Positions 1-6,433 of a stretch of DNA of 7,138 bases are shown piece after piece. Under the pieces are notes generated by a model. That model searched no databases. It saw nothing but the letters and a program-made list of their open reading frames with translations, and was not told the DNA's origin. Origin of the DNA: Flavihumibacter sp. GTDB lineage: Bacteria > Bacteroidota > Bacteroidia > Chitinophagales > Chitinophagaceae. Position numbers and translations under genes: made by a program. The stretch spans positions 1 to 7,138 of the forward strand of contig JALOMU010000074.1 of NCBI GenBank assembly GCA_025455285.1, read 5' to 3'. Positions within the stretch are counted from its first letter, which is position 1; the number at the start of each line of letters is the position of its first letter.

Positions 1-533
1 ATTCCGGCAAAAAATCCTGCTACAAACATGTTAAATGCTACCCGGATATTGTTAAGTGCTATCGCGAGAAACATGTACAACTGCCCTTCCTGTTTATATA
101 CGCCGAACGGATCTCCTTTAGCTATATTTTCTTCTGTCATCTCAACATACTCACTGCCCAATACTCCCCGAACAAATTCCTGGTCTTTTGCAGATGAAAA
201 GGCAGCAATCAATGCAAATACAACAAATACCAGTAAGGAATAAAATAACATTTGATGGTGCTTTCTGACTACCAATGGCAATTCAAGCACAAAAAAACGA
301 CGAAGCCGGGAGGTCTCTTCTTTTTTATTACTATAGATTGAAAGATATTTTGAACTAGCCAGCCCATTTAGGTAAACGGTAACCTGGCTTTTAGGATAAA
401 ATGTTTTAGCATATCCAAGATCATTCACCAGTTCTGTAAACTGTGTAGCCAGTTCATCCGGACCAGCCGCACCATCCTCCTGGATGCTTTTCCATTTTTC
501 AATATTCGATTGCAGGAATTTTCCTTCTCGCAT
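1..533 (-). CDS. SpoIIM-family (stage II sporulation protein M-like) membrane protein, C-terminus cut by window edge
   Basis: An open frame runs from the ATG at 533-531 leftward off the window, giving 177 codons without a stop. The N-terminal ~95 residues are soluble and charged, with a conserved-looking stretch ELVNDLGYAKTFYPKS (residues 35-49). A first hydrophobic segment follows at about 96-113, then an extracytoplasmic-looking loop containing DPFGVY (141-146), then a second hydrophobic segment from about 152 to the edge. This order, especially the NPFGVY-type motif before NNI and a Phe-rich helix, matches the Bacteroidota branch of the SpoIIM (DUF95) family as I know it. These are integral membrane proteins of unclear function, and the name comes from Bacillus sporulation, which Bacteroidota do not perform. 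The gene is divergent from the RDD gene at 604 with a 70 bp gap. The family often lies beside RDD, MoxR and DUF58 genes. The start is the first ATG of the conserved N-terminus, and no Shine-Dalgarno is visible. Confidence 0.85.
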   Translation of the reverse strand, partial: MREGKFLQSNIEKWKSIQEDGAAGPDELATQFTELVNDLGYAKTFYPKSQVTVYLNGLASSKYLSIYSNKKEETSRLRRFFVLELPLVVRKHHQMLFYSLLVFVVFALIAAFSSAKDQEFVRGVLGSEYVEMTEENIAKGDPFGVYKQEGQLYMFLAIALNNIRVAFNMFVAGFFAG

Positions 534-603
534 AAGACAACAATATAAGGTCAAAATTTTATTTCCGGAAATCAGTATGAGGTATTATCTTTTCATCCTC
601 ACT

Positions 604-1371
604 ATGCCTGTAACAAAACTTCATACTGGTTTTAACATTGAGGTAGAATTTACAATCAGTGCTTTTCATAAACGACTGCTGGCCTGGTTCATTGACCTTA
701 TAGTTTTATTGATTTATTACTGGCTGGCTGATAAATTCGTAACTAGTTTTAAATCGAGCCCCTTTGATACTTCCTTGGGATGGCTGGATATTCTTGCCTG
801 GATTCCTATTTTATTGTATTTTCTTATTGCAGAAGTCACTATGAATGGCCAGTCGCCGGGCAAGCGTATCATGCGCATCAAGGTGATAACCGCAAGCGGA
901 GGTCAACCAACGCTCAGCCAATACCTGATACGATGGCTATTTCGTTCGGTAGATTTCCCACTCATGGTTTTTATATCGCTTCTATATACCATCTGGCCAT
1001 GGTACCTCTTTCCCTTACTATTTACCGGCCTGATCAGTTTTATTTTAACGCCACTCTCCCAACGTATCGGCGATCTGTTGGCTGGAACAATTGTAATTGA
1101 CACCAATACAGAATCAGCCTGGCAGCACACTGTTTTTACTGAAGTGGAAGACAGTTATCAGGCTGTTTTTCCGGGTGTAATGAAACTGAGCGACCGGGAC
1201 ATGAACACGATTAAACAGGTTCTGCTATACACACGAAAAAGGCCGGGCGATCCGGTTTTGGAAAGAGTTGCTTATAAAATCAAAATGGCACTCAAAATCG
1301 AAACCGATCTGAGTGCCGAAAACTTTCTGGAAACCCTTCTGAAAGATTATAATTACCTATCGAGAAAATAA
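604..1371 (+). CDS. RDD-family membrane protein
   Basis: This 255-residue protein opens with a short amphipathic leader and then the RDD signature: Arg24 and Asp31 in FHKRLLAWFID at the first membrane helix. Further helices lie at about 62-78 and 116-150. Two other family hallmarks are present: NGQSPGKR (81-88) after the second helix, and RIGDLLAGTIVI (154-165), which holds the second conserved Arg and Asp. From about 166 to the end is a soluble, charged tail (LSDRDMNTIKQVLL and onward), as in other Bacteroidota members. RDD proteins are multi-pass inner-membrane proteins of mostly unknown function, with transport or exchange roles proposed for some. The frame is open back to 484 and 577. I chose the ATG at 604 because homologues begin with a similar MP-(V/T)-x-K leader and because the 484 start would overlap the divergent SpoIIM gene. 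The stop lies one base from the stop of the convergent gene at 1373. Confidence 0.85.
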   Translation: MPVTKLHTGFNIEVEFTISAFHKRLLAWFIDLIVLLIYYWLADKFVTSFKSSPFDTSLGWLDILAWIPILLYFLIAEVTMNGQSPGKRIMRIKVITASGGQPTLSQYLIRWLFRSVDFPLMVFISLLYTIWPWYLFPLLFTGLISFILTPLSQRIGDLLAGTIVIDTNTESAWQHTVFTEVEDSYQAVFPGVMKLSDRDMNTIKQVLLYTRKRPGDPVLERVAYKIKMALKIETDLSAENFLETLLKDYNYLSRK

Positions 1372-1372
1372 C

Positions 1373-1822
1373 TTAGAAAGAAGCAAATCCGATAATAGCA
1401 ACCCCAACTATTGCTAACAGGTAGATAGACATTAAGATTATTGTCAGTATGCCAATAAAGCGAAAACAGGATTTCAGGTTCCTGAAGGATGTCTGCAGTT
1501 GAACAGGTTCACCCGCCTGGAGAGCAGCCTGCATTCCCGCCGCGAACCGATACAGGTACAAACAGGGAAAAAAGTACAACGCAGCCAGGGCAATATAAAC
1601 CAGAGAAAGACCAGAGGAATACATACCTACAGGGCCAGCTAATTCAGGCGAATTGAAAGAAGAAAATAAAAACGTCATACCCAGTCCGATTAATACAATC
1701 AGACCGCATCCAATAAAGCCGAGAATAGACAAAAACTTTGCCCACTTGGCGGTTTCTTTGAGATAACTGTTTGACAGCTCATCAATTTGCAATTCAAACA
1801 GATTTGATTGGGTTGTTTCCAT
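1373..1822 (-). CDS. DUF5362-like small membrane protein (copy A)
   Basis: This is a 149-residue protein with a polar N-terminus (1-24), a conserved AKWAKFLSILGF block (25-36) leading into the first membrane segment (about 32-54), and a second segment at about 72-92 ending in YFFPCLYLYRF (83-93). A short soluble loop follows, then LKSCFRFIGILTIIL (116-130), which enters one or two closing helices. The arrangement is typical of what I recall as DUF5362, a family seen in Chitinophagaceae and relatives. No catalytic or metal-binding motif is visible, and the function is unknown. It follows copy B with a 27 bp, A/T-rich gap, which suggests co-transcription from proS. There is no Shine-Dalgarno. 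The family name is from memory. That it is a real membrane protein is much more certain than its family assignment. Confidence 0.8.
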   Translation of the reverse strand: METTQSNLFELQIDELSNSYLKETAKWAKFLSILGFIGCGLIVLIGLGMTFLFSSFNSPELAGPVGMYSSGLSLVYIALAALYFFPCLYLYRFAAGMQAALQAGEPVQLQTSFRNLKSCFRFIGILTIILMSIYLLAIVGVAIIGFASF

Positions 1823-1849
1823 TATGATTGATTTGGTTTATTGAAGTAT

Positions 1850-2299
1850 TCATTGCGCCCCCCAGCCCAGTATGGAAGCAATTCCGGTAAATACAATAAA
1901 GGCCGCATACAATCCAATTATCAGAAAAGTCCATATTGCCAGGTAGCGAAAAAAAGAACGGAGACAAAGCAGTGAAATTGTCAGGCTGGTGGAATTTTCC
2001 TGCCCTGCCATTCGTTTCAGGTGAAAACCAAACCGGTACAACCAACGAAATGGAAAATACAAAAACAATACACCCAACAGGGATAAAACGCTGGTTGTAG
2101 CTGCCAGATCCCTGGCGACTTCTTCTTTTACCTGTAATACAATTAAGGTGTACAATGACCTCACACCGAGATAAACCAAACCAATTAAAAACAGGTATCC
2201 GGCAATTGCCAGCCATCGGGCCCATTTGGCAGCATCCTGCAACAGTAGCCAGTTTCCTGCTTCTACTTCTATCCGATTCTTTGAACTTTCCGCTTCCAT
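1850..2299 (-). CDS. DUF5362-like small membrane protein (copy B, divergent paralogue)
   Basis: This is a 149-residue membrane protein with the same plan and exactly the same length as its downstream neighbour. It has AAKWARWLAIAGY (23-35), a helix, a variable loop (about 52-70), LYFPFRWLYRFG (80-91), then LRSFFRYLAIWTFLI (113-127) and closing helices. Those three blocks align with copy A in the same order, while the loops and the C-terminus do not. It is therefore an old tandem duplicate rather than a recent copy. Its resemblance to the recognised family is weaker than that of copy A. The ATG at 2299-2297 is taken as the start. An in-frame TTG at 2308 would add three residues but is less likely. 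The gene begins 39 bp after the proS stop in the same direction, with no obvious terminator between them, so it is probably expressed from the proS transcript. Function unknown. Confidence 0.75.
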   Translation of the reverse strand: MEAESSKNRIEVEAGNWLLLQDAAKWARWLAIAGYLFLIGLVYLGVRSLYTLIVLQVKEEVARDLAATTSVLSLLGVLFLYFPFRWLYRFGFHLKRMAGQENSTSLTISLLCLRSFFRYLAIWTFLIIGLYAAFIVFTGIASILGWGAQ

Positions 2300-2338
2300 A
2301 TAAATCAAAGCGTTAAAATAAAAAAAATGCAGAAGCGA

Positions 2339-3814
2339 TTAATACGCTCTAGCAAATAAAACCCGCTGTCTACTGTGCTTTCCTGTCAGAATACAGATAC
2401 CTGCCTCCTCTTTGTTGTCAAGCGGGATACAGCGGATGGTTGCCTTTGTTTTTTCTTTAATGGCTTCTTCTGTTTCAGCTGTCCCATCCCAATGAGCAGC
2501 CAGAAATCCGCCCTTTTCATCCAGTAGCCGTTCGAATTCAGCCCAATCATTCACCTCGGTAATATGACTATCTCTGTACGCTTTCGCCTTATTGTACATG
2601 TTTAACTGGATTTCATCCAGCAATTTTTTTACCTGCTCTGCCAGGTTCTCCAAAGGAAGGGTTTGTTTTTCCTTGGTATCTCTCCTGGCTACTTCGGCAA
2701 CTTTGTTATCCAGGTCTCTGGCTCCCAATGCGATCCTTACCGGAACACCTTTCATTTCGTATTCGGCGAATTTCCAACCCGGACGTGAATTGTCGCTGTC
2801 GTCATATTTTACGGATATGCCGAGTGCTTTCAATTCTTTAATGATTTCATCCACCTTTTCGCCAATCATCGCCTTTTGCTCATCCCCCTTGTAAATTGGT
2901 ACAATTACTACCTGTAAGGGTGCAATTTTAGGAGGCAGGATCAATCCCTGGTCATCACTGTGCGCCATCACGAGCGCTCCAATCAATCGGGTACTCACTC
3001 CCCAACTGGTAGCCCAAACGTATTCCAGCTTGTTTTCTTTCGTCAGGAATTTTACATCAAACGCCCGGGCAAAATTTTGTCCAAGGAAATGAGAGGTTCC
3101 TGCCTGCAGCGCTTTTCCATCCTGCATCAGCGCTTCAATACAATAGGTATCCTCCGCTCCGGCAAATCGTTCGGAAGGTGTTTTTACACCCTTAATTACG
3201 GGAACTGCCATATATTCCTCCACAAAGCGGGCATATACATCCAGCATTTTTTCCGTTTCCTCTACCGCCTCTTCTTTTGTTGCATGGGCAGTATGTCCTT
3301 CCTGCCAAAGGAACTCGGCGGTTCTTAGAAAGAGCCGGGTTCTCATCTCCCAGCGAACCACATTTGCCCACTGGTTGATCAGCAGCGGGAGATCACGGTA
3401 ACTCTGGATCCAGTCTTTGTAGGTATTCCAAATTATGGTTTCAGAAGTTGGACGAACAATCAGTTCCTCTTCCAGTTTGGCTTCCGGATCAACTATCACT
3501 CCGCCCCCATTAGGGTCATTTTTCAACCGATAGTGGGTTACAACGGCACATTCCTTGGCAAAGCCTTCCACATGGGCAGCCTCTTTGGAAAGGAAGCTTT
3601 TCGGGATAAAAAGCGGGAAATAGGCATTCACATGTCCTGTCTCCTTGAACATCCGGTCGAGCTGGTCACGCATATTCTCCCAGAGGGCAAACCCATAAGG
3701 TTTTATTACCATACAACCTCTAACGGCAGAGTAATCTGCCAATCCGCCTTTCAGAACTAAATCGTTATACCACTGGCTATAATCCACTTCCCGGCTCGTA
3801 ATTTCTTTACTCAT
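2339..3814 (-). CDS. proS: Prolyl-tRNA synthetase, archaeal/eukaryal-type (ProS type 3)
   Basis: A cytoplasmic class II synthetase of 491 residues that joins proline to tRNA-Pro using ATP. The catalytic core spans about 15-290. Motif 1 surrounds [16 protein letters not shown] (33-48). The TxE loop is RPTSET (121-126). Motif 2 runs from RWEMRTR (154-160) through [16 protein letters not shown] (162-177). Motif 3 is around [19 protein letters not shown] (272-290), with Arg276. FAGAEDTY (217-224) and HFLGQNF (242-248) are further family-typical blocks. The anticodon-binding domain follows (about 300-405), then the ProRS C-terminal domain ending in the characteristic ...FARAY with a terminal Tyr. 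There is no bacterial-type editing insertion between motifs 2 and 3, which places it with the short archaeal/eukaryal form usual in Bacteroidota. Most Cys ligands of the C-terminal zinc site are absent; only Cys462 and Cys474 remain in that domain. The gene appears to lead an operon with the two small membrane proteins downstream. Confidence 0.98.
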   Translation of the reverse strand: MSKEITSREVDYSQWYNDLVLKGGLADYSAVRGCMVIKPYGFALWENMRDQLDRMFKETGHVNAYFPLFIPKSFLSKEAAHVEGFAKECAVVTHYRLKNDPNGGGVIVDPEAKLEEELIVRPTSETIIWNTYKDWIQSYRDLPLLINQWANVVRWEMRTRLFLRTAEFLWQEGHTAHATKEEAVEETEKMLDVYARFVEEYMAVPVIKGVKTPSERFAGAEDTYCIEALMQDGKALQAGTSHFLGQNFARAFDVKFLTKENKLEYVWATSWGVSTRLIGALVMAHSDDQGLILPPKIAPLQVVIVPIYKGDEQKAMIGEKVDEIIKELKALGISVKYDDSDNSRPGWKFAEYEMKGVPVRIALGARDLDNKVAEVARRDTKEKQTLPLENLAEQVKKLLDEIQLNMYNKAKAYRDSHITEVNDWAEFERLLDEKGGFLAAHWDGTAETEEAIKEKTKATIRCIPLDNKEEAGICILTGKHSRQRVLFARAY

Positions 3815-3896
3815 GCTAACTGATTGGGTTTTAACATTTAACTTGCAACGAAAGATTAAAAATCGCTGTCTAATTTGTACTTTAGTAGAGCGAACG

Positions 3897-3904
3897 CAAA
3901 AGTA
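3897..3904 (-). promoter_or_regulatory. Candidate -7 box (TACTTTTG) for proS
   Basis: On the minus strand the bases TACTTTTG, followed by C, match the Bacteroidota -7 consensus TAnnTTTG at all six fixed positions. The box lies about 80 bp upstream of the proS ATG, implying a leader of roughly 70-75 nt. No clear TTG-type -33 element sits 17-23 bp upstream of it, so the call rests on the -7 box and its position alone. Confidence 0.4.
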
Positions 3905-3931
3905 ATTTTTTAACTCATTAATCGCTGAGCC

Positions 3932-4786
3932 ATGAACCTCAAAATTTCTTCTTTACTGGTGGTGGCCGCTGCTCTCACACTGGGTAGCTGTTCCTCCGTA
4001 TACAAATCCGGTCAAACACCGGATGATGTTTATTATTCTCCCGGAAGAACGGGGGCGGCCTATGCATCAGGAAACGATGACAATGGCTCAGATTACCTTG
4101 CTACCAATCAACGCCGTAGGTACAACGATCGCGTAACTGATCCAAACTATGCGGATGATCAATATATGAGGATGGCAATCGCAACTGGCCGTCGTCCTAT
4201 GTTTTTTGATGATTTTGCCATGATGAATCCATATTACAGGAACAACTGGGCATTTAACAGCATGATGGTTTGGAACAGTCCCTGGAACAGCCCCTGGAAT
4301 TCCATGTACATGTGGAACAGTTTTTACAACCCTTATTGGGGAATTGGAAACGGCTGGTATGGCGGCGGATTTGGCCTTGGCTGGTCTCCCGGATGGGGTA
4401 CAGGTTGGGGACCCGGATGGGGCGGTGGTCACTGGGCAGGAGGTGGAATCATCAACAAACCCGGCTATTATATTGCTCCGCGTCCGAGTCGCCCGAGATC
4501 CGGTTTTACTATGGGTAGCTACCTGAACAATAACAACAACAGGAACAGTTATCGCGTAAACAATTCTTACTACGGAAATTATAATAATAGAAACAGTTAC
4601 AACGATAACCGGAGTTTCAACAACAGCAACAACCGGAGCATGTACAACAACAATCGCTCTACCAATTCAGGCTCTGTTGATAGGCCAACGCGTTCCTATT
4701 CACCCTCTTCCTCACCATCTGGTGGTAGCCGTGGTAGTTCAGGAGGTGGCGGTGGAGTGAGTCGCCCAACCCGCTCAGGTAATTAA
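3932..4786 (+). CDS. Low-complexity W/G/N/Y-rich lipoprotein of unknown function
   Basis: This 284-residue protein starts with a lipoprotein signal peptide: basic Lys4, a hydrophobic stretch at 7-17, and the lipobox LGSC with Cys20 as the expected lipidated residue. Ser follows at +2 and +3. The mature part begins with [19 protein letters not shown] (21-39), which resembles the N-terminus of other Bacteroidota lipoproteins I have seen. A moderately ordered region follows (about 40-110), then WNSP-type repeats (114-130), a Gly/Trp-rich stretch (about 136-170), an Asn/Arg/Tyr/Ser-rich stretch (about 199-243), and a Ser/Gly linker bracketed by two RPTRS motifs (251-255, 278-282). It probably sits on the inner or outer membrane facing the periplasm. 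No acidic surface-export signal follows Cys20, though surface display cannot be excluded. No enzyme motif is visible. It lies upstream of and co-oriented with an outer membrane barrel gene, and a strong terminator directly follows it. Function unknown. Confidence 0.85.
   Translation: MNLKISSLLVVAAALTLGSCSSVYKSGQTPDDVYYSPGRTGAAYASGNDDNGSDYLATNQRRRYNDRVTDPNYADDQYMRMAIATGRRPMFFDDFAMMNPYYRNNWAFNSMMVWNSPWNSPWNSMYMWNSFYNPYWGIGNGWYGGGFGLGWSPGWGTGWGPGWGGGHWAGGGIINKPGYYIAPRPSRPRSGFTMGSYLNNNNNRNSYRVNNSYYGNYNNRNSYNDNRSFNNSNNRSMYNNNRSTNSGSVDRPTRSYSPSSSPSGGSRGSSGGGGGVSRPTRSGN
4271..4324 (+). repeat. Short tandem repeat encoding WNSP-type units
   Basis: Three adjacent 12 bp units beginning TGGAA(C/T) at 4271, 4283 and 4295 encode WNSP, WNSP and WNSM. 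A fourth related unit, WNSF, starts at 4313 after a 6 bp interruption. The first two units differ by one base. The repeat stays in frame within the lipoprotein gene and could vary in copy number by slippage between strains. Confidence 0.7.
4526..4660 (+). repeat. Asn-rich low-complexity coding region with NNRNSY-like repeats
   Basis: This covers residues 199-243 of the lipoprotein. AAC and AAT codons dominate, and imperfect repeats of the form NNRNSY recur at 202-207 and 218-223, with shorter NNRS forms at 233-236 and 240-243 (the last as NNRS within NNNRS). The units are degenerate at the DNA level, so this is a protein-level compositional repeat rather than a clean DNA tandem array. Confidence 0.6.
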
Positions 4787-4805
4787 ATTTCTTAAATAAC
4801 GTATC

Positions 4806-4843
4806 GGAGGAAACAACCAAAACAGGACGTTTCCTCCTTTTTT
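4806..4843 (+). terminator. Rho-independent terminator after the lipoprotein gene
   Basis: A perfect 9 bp inverted repeat, GGAGGAAAC at 4806-4814 and GTTTCCTCC at 4829-4837, encloses a 14 nt loop and is followed directly by six T at 4838-4843. It starts 19 bp after the lipoprotein stop codon. The T tract is on the plus-strand side only, so it acts rightward. It lies just 30 bp before the start codon of the barrel gene. Confidence 0.9.
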
Positions 4844-4873
4844 ATATCCATCCTGTATCTAAAGTAAAGGCAC

Positions 4874-6433
4874 ATGCGAAAAAAAGTTCTTCTTGTATCC
4901 TTCAGCTTCTGTTCACTAATTGGCTTTGCCCAGGTACCCGAAGATGCACTGCGAATGTCCTGGAATACACCCGGTGGTACGGCACGCAACCAGGCTATTG
5001 GTGGTGTGATGGGATCACTTGGAGGAGATATCACTTCCAACTTCATCAACCCCGCCGGTATCGGTATTTACCGAACCAGCGAGGTCGTTATCAGTCCGGG
5101 CTTCAATTTTTTAAACAATGACGGTACCTTCAGAGGTACTAAAACAAGTCAGAATAATTCCAATGCATTTTTTGGCACAAGTGGATTTGTATTAGGTATT
5201 CCCTCCAATCCGCGAAGCCGTAATAAAAACAGCAGCGCTTTCAGTATCGCTATCAACCGGGCGGCAGATTTTAACCAGAAAATCAGTTATCGCGGGCAGA
5301 ATGATTTCAGTTCTTTTTCTGAAGCTTATGCCTCTGAAATTGCTAACTCAGGCCTTTCGCTGGAGGATGCACTGAACTCTAATAGTATTTCCTTCCCTGC
5401 CCGAATGGGCCTTTATACCTACCTGGTTGATACCCTTACCACTCCAGGTTTTGGCACTGAAGTAGTGGCATCTCCTCTCCGTTATGCTTTTGAGCGGGAT
5501 ACCGCCTTTTTACTTAACCAGGATAATTATATTGAATCCAAAGGAGGCATTACAGAATTAGCATTCAGTTTTGCCGGTTCCAGTAAAGAAAAAATCTTCT
5601 GGGGCGTAAGCCTGGGAGTGCCCATTATGAATTATGAGCGGGCCAGTACACTTACTGAATCCGACGCCACTGGGAACAACACCAATTACTTCAAAGAAAC
5701 GTTTCTCCGTGAGCGGTTTACCAGCCGGGGAGTTGGCCTGAATCTGAAAATGGGATTGATTGTGCGTCCGGTTGAATCCATTCGACTGGGTGCGGCCATC
5801 CATACGCCCACTATTTATGGCATGCGTGAAACCTATGATGCAGAACTATTTGCAGACCTGGAAAATTATAATGCCCCCACTACTGTGAACGTTGGCACTC
5901 TGAATGAAGGATTTACTCCCGAATACCGGTACGACCTCACTTCTCCCTGGAAGTTCCTGGTTAGTGGTGCCTACATTTTTCGTGAAGTTCAGGATACCCG
6001 CCAACAGAAAGGGTTCATTTCAGCTGACCTGGAATATGTTACCCATTCTTCCAGCCGTTTCCGCGATGCCGAATTGGATGGTTCTGGCAGCAATAATTAT
6101 TTCAATGCAGTTAACAATGTAATCCGCGATATCTACAAAGGAACGTTGAATATGAAAATTGGTGGTGAGTTGAAATTCAACACCATTATGGCGAGAGCCG
6201 GATTTGCATATTATGGAAATCCCTACCGGGATGAAGCCCTCAACGGAAAACGTATGTTCATCAGTGGTGGACTGGGGTATCGAAATAAAGGTTATTTCAT
6301 TGATCTGGCATATGTACATCGCATCACCAATGATGTGAACTTTCCTTACCGTTTAAACGATAAAGCCAACACCTTTGCAGATCTGCGTGGTGGTGGAGGA
6401 AATATAGTGGCTACCGTAGGTTTCAAGTTTTAA
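4874..6433 (+). CDS. OmpP1/FadL-like outer membrane beta-barrel protein
   Basis: This 519-residue protein has a Sec signal peptide (basic MRKK, hydrophobic core 5-18, likely cut after FA at 19 before Gln20). The mature N-terminus holds GGTARNQAIGGVMGSLGGD (34-52) and INPAGIGIYRTSE (58-70). The NPAG element at 59-62 and the surrounding Gly-rich block are the hallmark of OmpP1/FadL/TodX-type proteins in Bacteroidota. The rest shows alternating aromatic and polar strands with Asn/Gly/Asp-rich loops, and the chain ends in VATVGFKF with a terminal Phe, as expected for barrel insertion by BAM. FadL relatives carry hydrophobic compounds across the outer membrane. The substrate here cannot be read from sequence. 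The weak AAAGG before the ATG is only 3 nt away, and the signal peptide supports this start. A terminator lies directly upstream, and the 3' end overlaps the convergent glycosidase gene by 11 bp. Confidence 0.85.
   Translation: MRKKVLLVSFSFCSLIGFAQVPEDALRMSWNTPGGTARNQAIGGVMGSLGGDITSNFINPAGIGIYRTSEVVISPGFNFLNNDGTFRGTKTSQNNSNAFFGTSGFVLGIPSNPRSRNKNSSAFSIAINRAADFNQKISYRGQNDFSSFSEAYASEIANSGLSLEDALNSNSISFPARMGLYTYLVDTLTTPGFGTEVVASPLRYAFERDTAFLLNQDNYIESKGGITELAFSFAGSSKEKIFWGVSLGVPIMNYERASTLTESDATGNNTNYFKETFLRERFTSRGVGLNLKMGLIVRPVESIRLGAAIHTPTIYGMRETYDAELFADLENYNAPTTVNVGTLNEGFTPEYRYDLTSPWKFLVSGAYIFREVQDTRQQKGFISADLEYVTHSSSRFRDAELDGSGSNNYFNAVNNVIRDIYKGTLNMKIGGELKFNTIMARAGFAYYGNPYRDEALNGKRMFISGGLGYRNKGYFIDLAYVHRITNDVNFPYRLNDKANTFADLRGGGGNIVATVGFKF

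Noticed and set aside
20..40. Lipoprotein surface-export signal after Cys20
   Set aside because: The residues after the lipidated Cys (SSVYKSGQ) lack the acidic run known from Bacteroidota surface lipoproteins. Positions here are residues of the lipoprotein encoded at 3932-4786.
484..603. N-terminal extension of the RDD gene from the ATG at 484 or 577
   Set aside because: The extra residues do not resemble the family N-terminus, and the 484 start would overlap 50 bp of the divergent SpoIIM gene. The ATG at 604 gives the expected leader.
534..603. Promoters in the SpoIIM/RDD gap
   Set aside because: Only partial matches to TAnnTTTG were found (for example TATCTTTC at 586-593 on the plus strand and AAATTTTG on the minus strand), with no TTG at the right distance, so no site was called.
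1794..2225. 143-codon minus-strand frame overlapping copy B
   Set aside because: It lies in another frame of a gene with a clear membrane-protein pattern and a paralogue next door, and its own translation has no recognisable features.
2592..3760. Plus-strand frames within proS (2592-2894, 2960-3328, 3533-3760)
   Set aside because: These are the complement of conserved synthetase motifs. The coding frame is beyond doubt on the minus strand.
3870..3910. Plus-strand promoter for the lipoprotein gene
   Set aside because: TACTTTAG (3878-3885) and TAATTTTT (3903-3910) each miss one fixed base of the -7 consensus, and their possible -33 partners are badly spaced, so this was kept only as part of a finding.
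4088..4432. Long antisense and alternate-frame readings across the lipoprotein gene (4088-4432 minus, 4270-4518 plus, 4344-4526 plus)
   Set aside because: They are by-products of the skewed Gly/Trp/Asn codon composition. Only the 3932-4786 frame has a signal peptide and lipobox.
4792..5049. 85-codon minus-strand frame starting inside the barrel gene
   Set aside because: It runs through the signal-peptide region of the barrel gene and the terminator, has no family resemblance, and is best explained as a shadow.
5558..6319. Antisense frames within the barrel gene (5558-5803, 6020-6319) and the plus frame 5904-6122
   Set aside because: All lie inside a convincing 519-residue barrel gene and show no independent start signal or domain.
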